Assembly: GCA_016271365.2 (NCBI GenBank)
Contig: JADMNL010000028.1
Span: 95,697,501 to 95,761,500 of the forward strand
Direction of reading: 5' to 3'
Origin: Neoceratodus forsteri
Lineage: Eukaryota > Chordata > Ceratodontiformes > Ceratodontidae
Length of the DNA: 64,000 nt
The notes below the pieces were generated by a model that ran no database searches, was not told the DNA's origin, and saw only the letters and a program-made list of their open reading frames with translations. Shown piece by piece: positions 18,029 through 31,800 of the stretch (the stretch's first letter is position 1; the number at the start of each line of letters is the position of its first letter). The position numbers and the translations under genes are program-made.

Positions 18029-21000
18029 GTATCAACCCCAGCTTCCACCTGCCTCAGGGAGTTGTGCCACATATTTAAACTTGGCGCCTTTTTGCTTTCC
18101 ATTGACTGCTGTGCCTTTTCGGTTTGAGTCAGAGGAACAGTGCAGATAATTACAGCAGTCTGCCTCCCATACTCGACAGTGTCACTGCATCTGGAGAACA
18201 ATGCTTGTAAGGGGAATAGAGCTGCACAGGAGTTTTTTCTTTAATCGGGAACTGTAGGCTCTTTAAAGATCTTTAAACCCAGCATAGCTACTGTGACTGT
18301 ATTTTAAACCATGCCTGAATCCATTATCTGTTTCAGTAACCTTAAAGCCTGTAATTACTGCAAAATTTACAATCCTTGCTAAATGTTTAAAACAGTATTC
18401 ATGTACTAGCTCCTTCTCCCTACCTACCTCTACTTATAGCTGTCTTTTCTCGTTCCTTGCAGCAGTGCTGTCACGAGGGCAAGCAGCACAGCCCTCCCCA
18501 CAGCCCCCGAATCCCCCCCACGAAGAACGGAACACAAGAGCACCCAGCAGTGCGGTCGCGAGGGCAAGCAGCACAGCCCTCCACACAGCCACCGAATACC
18601 CCCGCGGAGAACGGAGCACCAGAGCACCCAGCAGTGTGGTTGCAAGAGCAAGCAGCACAGCCCTCCCCACAGCCACCCGAATCCACCTCCGTGGAGAACG
18701 GAGCACCAGAGCGTCCAGCAGTGCGGTCGTGAGGGAAAGCAGCACAGCCCACCCCACAGCCACCGAATCCACCCCCCCCGTGGAGGAGGGCGCACCAGAG
18801 CACCCAGGTAGCAACCCCAGCTTCCAGCTGCCTCAGGGAGCTATGGAACAGATTTAAACTTGCCGCCTTTTTGCTTTCCATAGACTGCTGTGCCTTTTCG
18901 GTTTGAGTCGGAGGAGCAGTGCAGATAATTACAGCAGTCTGCCTCCCATACCGACAGTGTATTTGCATCTGGGGAACAGTACTTGTAAGAGGAATAGAGC
19001 TGCACAGGAGTTTTTTCTTTAATCGGGAACTGTAGGCTCTTTAAAGATCTTTAAACCCAGCATAGCTACTGTGACTGTATTTTAAATCGTGCCTGAATCC
19101 ATTATCTGTTTCAGTAACCTTAAAGCCTGTAATTACTGCAAAATTTACAATCCTTGCTAAATGTTTAAAACAGTATTGATGTACTAGCTCCTCCTCCCTA
19201 CCTACCTCTACTTATAGCTGCCTTTTCTTGTTCCTTGCAGCAGTGCAGTCACGAGGGCAAGCAGCACAGCCCTCCCCACAGCCACTGAATCCCCACCCCC
19301 CCGTGGAGGAGGGCACACCAGAGCGTCCAGGTAGCAAGCCCAGCTTCCAGCTGCCTCAGGGAGCTGTGGAACAGATTTAAACTTGGCGCCTTTTTGCTTT
19401 CCATAGACTGCTGTGCCTTTTCGGTTTGAGTTGGAGGAGCAGTGCAGATAATTACAGCAGTCTGCCTCCCATATGACAGTGTATTTGCATCTGGGGAACA
19501 GTACTTGAAAGAGGAATAGAGCTGCACAGGAGTTTTTTCTTTAATCGAGAACTGTACGCTGTATAAAGATCTTTAAACCCAGCATAGCTACTGTGACTGT
19601 ATTTTAAACCGTGCCTGAATTCATTATCTGTTTCGGTAACCTTAAAGCCTGTAATTACTGCAACATTTACAATCCTTGCTAAATGTTTAAAACAGTATTG
19701 ATGTACTAGCTCCTGCTCCCTGCCTACCTCTACTTATAGCTGCCTTTTCTAGTTCCTTGCAGCAGTGCGATCATGAGGGCAAGCACAGCCTCCCAACAGC
19801 CACCGAACTCCCCCATGGAGAACGGAGCACCAGAGCGCCCAGCAGTGCTGTCGGAGGGCAAGCAGCACAGCCTCCCCACAGCCCCATACCCCCCACGGAG
19901 AATGGAGCACCAGAGCGTCCAGCAGTGCGGTCGTGAGGGCAAGCAGCACAGCCCTCCCCACAGCCACCGAATCCCCCACGGAGAACGGAGCACCAGAGCA
20001 TCCAGCAGTGCGGTCGCGAGGGCAAGCAGCACAGCCTCCCCACAGCCACCGAATCCCCCGTGAGAACGGAGCACCAGAGCGCCCAGTGCGGTCACGAGGC
20101 AAGCAGCACAGCCTCCCCACAGCCACCGAATCCCCCACCCGCAGAGAGCGGAGCACCAGAGCGCCCAGCAGTGCAGTCATGAGGCAAGCAGCACAGCCCT
20201 CCCAACAGCCACCGAATCCCCCCCGCGTGGAGAACGGAGCACCAGAGCGCCCAGCAGTGTGGTCGCGAGGGCAAGCAGCACAGCACTCCCCGCAGCCACT
20301 GAATCCCCCGGCGGAGAACGGAGCACCAGATCACCCAGCAGTGCGATCACGAGGGCAAGCAGCATAGCCCTCCCCACAGCCACCGAATTCCCCCCCCCAC
20401 TGAGAAGGGAGGACCAGAGCACCAAGCAGTGCGGTTGAGAGGGCAAGCATCACAGCCATCCCCACAGCCTCCGAATCCCCCCCCCCGAGGAGAACGGAGC
20501 ACCAGAGCACCCAGGTAGCAAACCCAGCTTCCAGCTGCCTAAGGGAGCTGCGCCACAGATTTAAACTTGGTGCCTTTTTGCTTTCCATAGACTGCTGTGC
20601 CTTTTCGATTTGAGTCAGAGGAGCAGTGCAGATAATTACAGTAGTCTGCCTCCCATACCGACAGTGTAATTGCATCTGGGGAACAGTGCTTCTAAGGGGA
20701 CTAGAGCTGCACTGGAGTTTTTTTTTAATCGGGAACTGTACACTGTATAAAGATCTTTAAACCCAGCACAGCTACTGTGACTGTATCTTAAACTGTGCCT
20801 GAATCCATTATCTGTTTCGGTTACCTTAAAGCCTGTAATTACTGCAAAATTTACAATCCTTGCTAAATGGTTAAAACAGTATTGATGTACTAGCTCCTCC
20901 TCCCTACCTACCTCTACTTATAGCTGCCTTTTCCTGTTCCTTGCAGCAGTGCGGTCGTGAGGGCAAGCAGCACAGCCCCCCCCCAACGCCACCGAATCCC

Positions 21001-22304
21001 CCAGTGGAGAACGGAGCTCCAGAGTGCCCAGCATGCAGCCATGAGGACATGCAGCACAGCCCTCCCACAGCCACCGAATCCCTCTCGTGAGAATGGAGCA
21101 CCAGAGCCCAGCAGTGCGGTCGTGAGGCCAAGCAGCACAGCCTCCCACAGCCACCAAGCCTCCCTCTGGAGAACTGAGCACCAGAGCCCAGCAGTGCAGT
21201 CGCAGGGCAAGCAGCACAGCCCTCCCCACAGCCACCGAATCCCACCCCCGGAGAATGGAGCACTAGAGCGCCCAGCAGTGCGGTCGCCAGGGCAAGCAGC
21301 ACAGCCCTCCCCACAGCCACCGAATCCCCCGGAGAACGGAGCACCAGAGGGCTCAGCAGTGCGGTCGCGAGGGCAAGCAGCACAGCCTCCCACACCCACC
21401 GAATCCCCACTGCGGAGAACAGAGCACCAGAGAGCCCAGCAGTGCGGTCACGAGGGCAAGAGCACAGCCCTCCCCACAGCCACTGAATCCCCTCGGAGAA
21501 CTGGAGCACCACTGCACCCAGCAGTGTGGTCATGAGGGCAAGCAGCAGAGCCCTGCCACAGCCACCGAATTACCCCACGGAGAATGGAGCACCAGAGTGC
21601 CCAGCAGTGCGGTCATGAGGGCAAGCAGCACTGCCCTCTCCACAGCCACTGAATCCCCCACCACGGAGAATGGAGCACCAGAGCACCCAGGTATCAACCC
21701 CAACTTCCTCCTGCCTCAGGGAGCTGCACCACAGATTTAAACTTGGTGCCTTTTTGCTCTCCATTGACTGTTGTGCCTTTTCAGTTAGAGTAGGAAGAAC
21801 AGTGCAGATAATTACAGCAGTCTGCCTCCCATACCGACAGTGTCATTGCATCTGGGGAACAATGCTTGTAAGGGGAATAGAGCTGCACAGGAGTTTTTTC
21901 TTTAATCGGGAACTGTACGCTGGTTAAAGATCTTTAAACCCAGCATAGCTACTGTGACTGTATTTTAAATTACAGCAGTGTGCCTGAATCAATTATCTGT
22001 TTCAATAACCTTAAAGCCTGTAATTACTGCAAAATTTACAATCCTTGCTAAATTTTTAAAACAGTATTGATGTACTAGCTCCTTCTCCCTACCTACCTCT
22101 ACTTATAGCTGCCTTTTCTTGTTCCCTGCAGCAGTGCAGTCGCGAGGGCAAGCAGCACAGTCCTCCCCACAGCCACCGAATCCCCCACCGCGGAGAAAGG
22201 AGCACCAGAGCGCCCAGCAGTGCTGTCGCGAGGGCAAGCAGCACAGCCCTCCCCACAGCCACCGAATCTCCCCCCCGCAGAGGAGGGAGCACCAGAGCGC
22301 CCAG
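18029..22304 (+). repeat. Macrosatellite segment with the shortest block
   Basis: Five modules with blocks at 18463-18807, 19241-19330, 19763-20514, 20947-21690 and 22132-22304. The 19241-19330 block holds a single subrepeat between two full spacers, the minimal module of the array. The last block (173 bp, two subrepeats) is the first instance of a doublet that returns at 26332, 30779, 52369 and 60532. Confidence 0.85.
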
Positions 22305-25300
22305 GTAGCAAGCCCAGCTTCCAGCCGCCTCAGGGAGCTGCGCCACAGATTTAAACTTGGTGCCTTTTTGCTTTCCATAGACTGCTGTGCCTTTTCAGTT
22401 TGAGTCCGAGGAGCAGTGCAGATAATTACAGCAGTCTGCCTCCCATACCAACAGTGTAATTGCATCTGGGGAATAGTACTTATAAGGGGAATAGAGCTGC
22501 ACAGGTGTGTTTTCTTTAATCGGGAACTGTACGCAGTATAAAGATCTTTAAACCCAGCATAGCTACTGTGACTGTATTTTAAACTGTGCCTGAATCCATT
22601 ATCTGTTTCGGTAACCTTAAAGCCTGTAATTACTGCAACATTTACAATCCTTGCTAAATGTTTAAAACAGTATTGATGTACTAGCTCCTGCTCCCTACCT
22701 ACCTCTACTTGTAGCTGCCTTTTCTTGTTCGTTGCAGCAGTGCGGTCGCGAGGGCAAGCTGCACAGCCCTTCCGACAGCTACCGAATCCCCTCCCATGGA
22801 GAACGGAGCACCGGAGCGTGCAACAGTGTGGTCGCAAGGTCAAGCAGCACAGTCCTTCCCACTGCCACCGAATCCACCCCACATGAAGTTAGGAGCACCA
22901 GAGCGCCCAGCAGTGCGATCGTGAGGGTAAACAGCACAGCCCTCCCCACAACCACCGAATCCCCCCCCACGGAGAATGGAGCTCCAGAGTGCCCAGCAGT
23001 GCAGTCACGAGGGCAAGCAGAACAGCCCTTCCCACAGCCACCGAATCCCCCCACGTGGAGAACAGAGCACCAGAGCGCCCAGCAGTGTGGTCACGAGGGC
23101 AAGCAGTACAGCCCTCCCCACAGCCACCGAATCCCCCCACGTGGAGAATGGAGCACCAGAGCGCCCAGCAGTGCGGTCATGAGGGCAAGCAGCACAGCCC
23201 TCCCCACAGCCACTGAACCCCCCCACGGAGAACGGGGCACCAGAGCACCCAGCAGTGCGGTCCTGAGGGCAAGCAGCACAGCCCTCCCCACAGCCACCGA
23301 ATCCCCTCCCATGGAGAACGGAGCACCAGAGCACCCAGCAGTGCAGTCATGAGGGCAAGCAGCACAGCCCTCCCCACAGCCACCGAATCCCCACCCATGG
23401 AGAATGGAGCACCAGAGTGCACAACAGTGCAGCCGCAAGGTCAAGCAGCACAGTCCTCCCCACAGCCACCGAATCCCCCCCCATGGAGAAAGGAGCACCA
23501 GAGCGCCCAGCAGTGCGAGCGTGAGGGCAAACAGCGCAGCCCTCCCCACAACCACCGAATCCCCCCACGGAAAAGGGAGCACCAGAGCGCCCAGCAGTGC
23601 GGTCACGAGGGTAAGCAGTACAGCCCTCCCCACAGCCACCGAATCCCCACACATGGAGAATGAAGAACAAGAGCGCCCAACAGTGCGGTCGCGAGGGCAA
23701 GCAGCACAGCCCTCCCCACAGCCACCGAATCCCCCCCATGGAGAACGGGGCACCAGAGCGCCCAGCAGTGCGGTCGAGAGGGCAAGCAGCACAGCCCTCC
23801 CCACAGCCACCGAATCCCCTCCCCATGGAGAACGGAGCACCAGAGCGTCCAGCAGTGCGGTTGAGAGGGAAAGCAGCACAGCCTTCCCCACAGCCACTGA
23901 ATCCCCCTCCGTGGACATCGGAGCACCAGAGCACCCGAGCAGTAAGCCCAGCTTCCAGCTGCCTCAGGGAGCTGCGCCACAGATTTAAACTTGGCGCCTT
24001 TTTGCTTTCCATAGACTGCTGTGCCTTTTCGGTTTGAGTCGGAGGAGCAGTGTAGATTATTACAGCAGTCTGCCTCCCAAACCGACAGTGTAATTACATC
24101 TGGAGAGCAGTATCAGTAAGGGGAATAGAGTTGCACAGGAGTTTTTTCTTTAATCGGGAACTGTACGCTGTTTAAAGATCTTTAAACCCAGCATAGCTAC
24201 TGTGACTGTATTTTAAACCATGCCTGAATCCAATATCTGTTTTGGTAACCTTAAAGCCTGTAATTACTGCAAAATTTACAATCCTTGCTAAATGGTTAAA
24301 ACAGTATTGATGTACTAGCTCCTCCTCCCTACCTACCTCTACTTATAGCTGCCTTTTCTTGTTCCTTGCAGCAGTGCGGTCGTGAGGGCAAGCACCACAG
24401 CCCTCCCCACAACCACCGAATCCCCCCACGTGGAGAACGGAGCACCAGAGCACCCAGCAGTGCGGTCACGAAGGCAAGCAGCACAGCCTCCCCCCAGCCA
24501 CACAGAACCCCCCCACGGAGAAAGGGGCACCAGAGCACCCAGCAGTGCGGTCCGAGGGCAAGCAGCACAGCCCTCCCCACAGCCACCGAATCCCCCCCAT
24601 GGAGAACAGAGCACCAGAGCGCCCAGCAGTGCAGTCATGAGGGCAAGCAGCACAGCCTCCCCACAGCCACACGAATACCCACCCATGGAGAACGGAGCAC
24701 CAGAGCACACAACAGTGCAGCCACAAGGCAAGCAGCACAGCCTCCCACAGCCACCGAATCCCCTCCCCATGGAGAACGGAGCACCAGAGCGTCCAGCAGT
24801 GCGGTTGCGAGGGAAAGCAGCACAGCCTTCCCCACAGCCACTGAATCCCCCTCCGCAGACATCGGAGCACCAGAGCACCTGAGCAGTAAGCCCAGCTTCC
24901 AGCTGCCTCCGGGAGCTGCACCACAGATTTAAACTTAGCGCCTTTTTGCTTTCCATAGACTGCTGTGCCTTTTCGGTTTGAGTCGGAGGAGCAGTGTAGA
25001 TTATTACAGCAGTCTGCCTCCCAAACCGACAGTGTAATTGCATCTGGGGAGCAGTACTCATAAGGGGAATAGAGTTGCACCGGAGTTTTTTCTTTAATCG
25101 GGAACTGTAGCTGTTTTAAGATCTTTAAACCCAGCTTAGCTACTGTGACTGTATTTTAAACCGTGCCTGAATCCAATATCTGTTTCGGTAACCTTAAAGC
25201 CTGTAATTACTGCAAAATTTACAATCCTTGCTAAATGGTTAAAACAGTATTGATGTACTAGCCCTCCTCCCTACCTACCTCTACTTATAGCTGCCTTTTC

Positions 25301-28300
25301 TTGTTCCTTGCAGCAGTGCAGTCGTGAGGGCAAGCAGCACAGCCCTCCCACAGCCACCGAATCCCCCACGAGAAGGAAGCACCAGAGCGCCAGCAGTGCG
25401 GTCACGCGGCAAGCAGCACAGCCTCCCCACAGCCACCGAATCACCCCCAGGAGAAAGGAGCACCAGAGCGCCCAGCACTGCGGTCGCAAAGGGAAGCAGC
25501 ACAGCCCTCCTCACAGCCACCGAATCCCCCCCCACAGGGGAACGGAGCACCAGAGCACCCAGCAGTGCGGTCGTGAGGGCAAACAGCAGAGTCCTCCCCA
25601 CAGCCACCGAATCCCCCCCGCTGAGAACGGAGCACCAGAGCACCCAGTACTGCAGTCACAAGGGCAAGCAGCACAGTCCTCCCCACAGCCACCGATGCCC
25701 TCCCCACGGAGAATGGAGCACCAGAGCGCCCAGCAGTGCGGTCGCAAGGGCAAGCAGCACAGCCCTCCCCGCAGACACCGAATCCCCCCGTGGAGAATGG
25801 AGCACCAGAGCACCCAGCAGTGCAGTCGCGAGGGCAAGCAGCAGAGCCTCCCCACAGCCACCGAATCCCACCCCTGGAGAATGGAGCACCAGAGTGCCCA
25901 GGTATCAACCGCAGCTTCCTCCTGCATCAGGAGCTGCACCACAGATTTAAACTTGCGCCTTTTTGCTTTCCATTGACTGCTGTGCTTTTCGGTTAGAGTC
26001 GGAGGAACAGTGAAGATAATTACAGCTGTCTGCCTCCCATACCGACAGTGTCATTGCATCTGGGGAACAATGCTTGTAAGGGGAATAGAGCTGCACAGGA
26101 GTTTTTTCTTTAATTGGGAACTGTACGCTGTTTAAAGATCTTTAAACCCAGCATGGCTACTGTGACTGTATTTTAAACCGTGCGTGAATCCATTATCTGT
26201 TTCAGTAACCTTAAAGCCTGTAATTACTGCAAAATTTACAATGCTAGCTAAATTTTTAAAACAGTATTGATGTACTAGCTCCTCCTCCCTACTTACCTCT
26301 ACATATAGCTGCCTTTTCTTGTTCCTTGCAGCAGTGCGGTCGCGAGGGCAAGCAGCACAGTCCTCCCCACAGCCTCCGAATCCCCCACCGTGGAGAATGG
26401 AGCACCAGAGTGACCAGCATTGCTGTCGCGAGGGCAAGCAGCACAGCCCTCCCCACAGCCACTGAATCCCCCACCTCAGAGGATGGAGCACCTGAGGCCC
26501 AGGTAGCAATCCCAGTTTCCAGCTGCTCAGGGAGCTGCGCCACAGATTTAAACTTGGCGCTTTTTGCTTTCCATAGACTGCTATGCCTTTTCAGTTTGAG
26601 TCGGAGGAGTAGTGCAGATAATTACAGCAGTCTGCCTCCCATACTGACAGTGTAATTGCATCTGGGGAACAGTACTTATAAGGGAAATAGAGCTGCACAG
26701 GAGTGTTTTCTTTAATCGGAACTGTACGCTGTATAAAGATCTATAAACCCAGCATAGCTACTGTGACTGTATTTTAAACCGTGCCTGAATCCATTATCTG
26801 TTTCGTAACCTTAAAGCCTGTAATTACTGCAACATTTACAATCCTTGCTAAATGTTTAAAACAGTATTGATGTACTAGCTCCTGCTCCCTACCTACCTCT
26901 ACTTGAAGCCGCCTTTTCTTGTTCCTTGCAGCAGTGCGGTCGTGAGGGCAAGCTGCACAGCCCTTCCGACAGCCACCGAATCCCCCCATGGAGAATGGAG
27001 CACCAGAGCGCAACAGTGCGGTCGCAAGGTCAACAGCACAGTCCTCCCCACTGCCACCGAATCCACCCCCGTGGAGAACGGAGCACCAGAGCCCCCAGCA
27101 GTGCGGTCATGAAGGCAAGCAGCACAGCCCTCCCCACAGCCACCGAATCCCCCATAGAGAACGGAGCACCAGAGCACGCAACAGTGCAGCCGCAAGGTCA
27201 AGCAGCACAGTCCTCCCCACAGCCACCGAATTCCCCATGAAGAAAGGAGCACCAGAGCGCACAGCAGTGGATCATGAGGGCAAACAGCACAGCCTCCCCA
27301 CAACCACCGAATCCCCCATGGAGAACGGAGCACCAGAGAGCCCAGCAGTGGTCAAGAGGGCAAGCAGTACAGCCTCCCCACAGCCACCGAATCCCCCACA
27401 TGGAGAATGGAGTACCAGAGCGCCTAACAGTGCGGTCGCGAGGTCAAGCAGCACAGCCCTCCCCACAGCCACCGAATCCCCCCCCATGGAGAACAGGGCA
27501 CCAGAGTGCCCAGCAGTGTGGTCGTGAGGGCAAGCAGCACAGCCCTCCCCACAGCCACCGAGTCCCCTCCCCATGGAGAACGGAGCACCAGAGCTTCCAG
27601 CAGTGCGGTTGAGAGGGAAAGCTGCACAGCCCTCCCCACAGCCACTGAATCCCCCTCCGCGGAGATCGGAGCACCAGAGCACCCGAGCAGTAAGCCCAGC
27701 TCCAGCTGCCTCAGGGAGCTGCGCCACAGATTTAAACTTGGCGCCTTTTGCTTCCATAGACTGCTGTGCCTTTTCGGTTTGAGTCGGAGGAGCAGTGTAG
27801 ATTATTACAGCAGTCTGCCTCCCAAACCGACAGTGTAATTGCATCTGGGGAGCAGTACTCGTAAGGGGAATAGAGTTGCACAGGAGTTTTTTCTTTAATC
27901 GGGAACGGTACGCTGTTTAAAGATCTTTAAACCCAGCATAGCTACTGTGACTGTATTTTAAACCGTGCCTGAATCCAATATCTGTTTTGGTAACCTTAAA
28001 GCCTGTAATTACTGCAAAATTTACAATCCTTGCTAAATGGTTAAAACAGTATTGATGTACTAGCTCCTCCTCCCTACCTACCTCTACTTATAGCTGCCTT
28101 TTCTTGTTCCTTGCAGCAGTGCGGTCGTGAGGGCAAGCACCACAGCCCTCCCCACAGCCACCGAATCCCCCCCCCCGTGGAGAACGGAGCCCCAGAGCGC
28201 AAAGCAGTGCGGTCACGAGGGCAAGCAGCACAGCCCTCCCATAGCCACCGAATCCCCCCCCCACAGAGAACGGAGAACCAGAGCGCAAAGCAGTGCGGTC

Positions 28301-28893
28301 ATGAGGGCAAGCAGCACAGCCCTCCCCACAGCCACCGAATCACCCCCGCTGAGAACGGAGAACCAGAGCACCCAGTACTGCAGTCACGAGGGCAAGCAGC
28401 ACAGCCCTCCCCACAGCCACCGAAGCCCTCCCCACGGAGAACGGAGCACCAGAGCGCCCAGCAGTGTGGTCGCAAAGGCAAGCAGCACAGCCCTCCCCAC
28501 AGCCACTGAATCACACCCCCCCGGAGAACGGAGCACTAGAGCGTCCAGCAGTGCGGTCGCCAGGGTAAGCAGCACAGCCCTCCCCACAGCCACCGAATCC
28601 CGCCCCCACAGAGAATGGAGCACCAGACCGCCCAGCAGTGTGGTCACAAGGGCAAGCAGCACAGCCCTCCCCGCAGACACCGAATCCCACCCCGCGGAAA
28701 ATGGAGCACCATAGCGCCCAGCAGTGCAGTCAAGAGGGCAAGCAGCACAGCCCTCCCAACAGCCACTGAATCCCCCCCCACGGGGAATGGAGCACCAGAG
28801 CGCCCAGCAGTGCGGTCACGAGGACAAGCAGCACAGCCCTCCCCACAGTCACCGAATCCCCCACCACAGAGGAGGGAGCACCTGAGCGTCCAG
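22305..28893 (+). repeat. Macrosatellite segment with GTAAG-type spacer starts
   Basis: Blocks lie at 22738-23941, 24372-24885, 25314-25901, 26332-26502, 26932-27689 and 28117-28893. Three blocks (ending 23941, 24885 and 27689) close with GAGCACC(C/T)GAGCAGTAAGCC in place of CCCAGGTAGCAAGCC, shifting the GT by a few bases yet producing a stronger donor-like GTAAG. The spacers after them share TGTAGATTATTACAG and CCCAAACCGAC variants, marking one sub-lineage. Confidence 0.85.
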
Positions 28894-31800
28894 GTAGCAA
28901 TCCCAGTTTCCAGCTGCCTCAGGGAGCTGCACCACAGATTTAAACTTGGCGCCTTTTTGCTTTCCATAGACCTCTGTGCCTTTTCGGTTTGAGTCGGAGG
29001 AGCAGTGCAGATAATTACAGCAGTCTGCCTCCCGTACCGACAGTGTAATTGCATCTGGGGAACAGTACTTATAAGGGAAATAGAGCTGCACAGGAGTGTT
29101 TTCTTTAATCGGGAACTGTAGGCTGTATAAAGATCTTTAAACCCTGCATAGCTACTTTGACTGTATTTTAAACCGTGCCTGAATCCAATATCTGTTTTGG
29201 TTACCTTAAAGCCTGTAATTACTGCAACTTTTGCAATCCTTGCTAAATGTTTAAAACAGTATTGATGTACTAGCTCCTGCTCCCTACCTATCTCTACTTG
29301 TAGCCGCCTTTTCTTGTTCCTTGCAGCAGTGCGGTCGTGAGGGCAAGCACCACAGCCCTCCCCACAGCCGCCGAATCACCCCCCATGGAGATGGAAGCAC
29401 AAGAGCGCCCAGCAGTGCGGTCATGAGGGCAAGCAGCACAGCCCTCCCCACAGCCACCGAATCCCCCCGCGGAGAACGGAGCACCAGAGAGCAAAGCAGT
29501 GCGGTCGCAAGGGCAAGCAGCACAGCCTTCCCCAAAGCCACCGAATCCCCCGTGGAGAACAGAGCACCAGAGCACCCAGTAGTGCAGTCACCAGGTAAGC
29601 AGCACAGCCCTCCCCACAGCCACCGAATCCCCCCCCGTGGAGAATGGAGCACCAGACCGCCCAGCAGTGCGGCCGCAAGGGCAAGTAGCACAGTCCTCCC
29701 CACAGACACTGAATCCCCGCATGGAAAACATAGCCCAGAGCGCCCAGCAGTGTGGTTGTGAGGGCAAGCAGCACAGCCCTCCCCACAGCCAGCGAATCCC
29801 TCCCCCCACCGGGAATGGAGCACCAGAGCGCCCAGCAGTGCGGTTGTGAGGGCAAGCAGCAGAGCCCTCCCAACAGCCACCGAAGCCCTGCCCGCGGAGA
29901 ACGGAGCACCAGAGCGCCAAGCAGTACGGTCACAAGGGCAAGCAGCACAACCCTCCCCACAGACACCGAATCCCCCCGTGGAGAATGGAGCACCAGAGCG
30001 CCCAGCAGTGCAGTCGCTAGGGCAAGCAGCACAACCTTCCTTGCAGCCACCGAATTTCCCCACGGAGAACAGAGCACCAGAGCGCCTAGCAGTGCGGTCA
30101 TGAGGGCAAGCAGCACAGTCCTCCCCGCAGCCACCGAATCTCCCCCGTGGAGAACGGAGCACCACTGCGCCCAGCAGTGTGGTCACGAGGGCAAGCAGCA
30201 GAGCCCTTCCCACAGGCACCGAATTACCCCAACGGAGAACGGAGCACCAGAGTGCCCAGCAGTGCGGTCGTGAGGGCAAGCAGCACTGCCCTCCCCACAG
30301 CCACTGAATCCCCCACCATGGAGAATGGAGCACCAGAGCACCCAGGTATCAACCCCAGCTTCCTCCAGCCTCAGGGAGCTGCATCACAGATTTAAACCTG
30401 GTGCCTTTAACTTTCCATTGACTGCTGTGCCTTTTCGGTTAGAGTCGGAGGAACAGTGCAGATAATTACAGCAGTCTGCCTCCCATACCGTACAGTGTCA
30501 TTGCATTTGGGGAACAATGCTTGAAAGGGGAATAGAGCTGCACAGGAGTTTTTTCTTTAATCGGGAACTGTACGCTGTTTAAAGATCTTTAAACCCAGCA
30601 TAGCTACTGTGACTGTATTTTAAACCGTGCCTGAATCCGGTATCTGTTTCGGTAACATTAAAGCCTGTAATTACTGCAAAATTTACAATCCTTGCTAAAT
30701 TTTTAAAACAGTATTGATGTACTAGCTCCTCCTCCCTACCTACCTCTACATATAGCTGCCTTTTCTTGTTCCTTGCAGCAGTGCGGTCACGAGGGCAAGC
30801 AGCACAGTCCTCCCCACTGCCACCGAATCCCCCACCATGGAGAACGGAGCACCAGAGCGCCCAGCAGTGCTGTCACTAGGGCAAGCAGCACAGCCCTCCC
30901 CATAGCCACTGAATCCCCCCCCGCAGAGTAGGGAGCACCAGAGCGCCCAGGTAGCAAGCCCAGCTTCCAGCTGCCTCAGAGAGCTGTGCCACAGATTTAA
31001 ACTTGGCGCCTTTTTGCTTTCCATAGACTGCTGTGCCTTTTCGGTTTGAGTCGGAGGAGCAGTGCAGATAATTACAGCAGTCTGCCTCCCATACAGACAG
31101 TGTAATTGCATCTGGGGAACAGTACTTGTAAGGGGAATAGAGCTGCACAGGAGTGTTTTCTTTAATCGGGAACTGTACGCTATATAAAGATCTTTAAACC
31201 CAGCATAGCTACTGTGACTGTATTTTAAATCGTGCCTGAATCCATTATCTGTTTCGGTAACCTTAAAGCCTGTAATTACTGCAAAATTTACAATCCTTGC
31301 TAAATGTTTAAAACAGTATTGATGTAGTAGCATCTGCTCCCTACCTACCTCTACTTGTAGCTGCCTTTTCTTGTTCCTTGCAGCAGTGCAGTTGCGAGGG
31401 CAAGCTGCACAGCCCTCCCCACAGCCACCGAATCCCCCCCATGGAGAACGGAGCTCCAGAGCACTCAACAGTGCGGTCGCAAGGTCAAGCAGCACACACC
31501 TCACCACAGCCACCGAATCCCCCCCCCCGTGGAGAAAGGAGCACCAGAGAACCCTGCGGTGCGGTCACGAGGGCAAGCAGCACAGCCCTCCCACAGCCAC
31601 CGAATCCCCCAAGGAGAACGGGGCACCAGAGTGCCCAGCAGTGTGGTCGTGAGGGCAAGCAGCACTGCCCTCACCACAGCCACCGAATCCCCCACCCACG
31701 GAGAACGGAGCACCAGAACACCCAGCAGTGCGGTCACGAGGGCAAGCAGCACAGCCCTCCTCACAGCCACAAGCGTCCAGCAGTGCGGTCGTGAGGGCAA

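Noticed and set aside
16673..18127. A 484-codon plus-strand frame as a proline/serine-rich protein
   Set aside because: It begins with TTG inside the spacer's pyrimidine tract, runs through the subrepeats in shifting phases and ends inside the next spacer. Equivalent frames arise in every module, so it is not a gene model.
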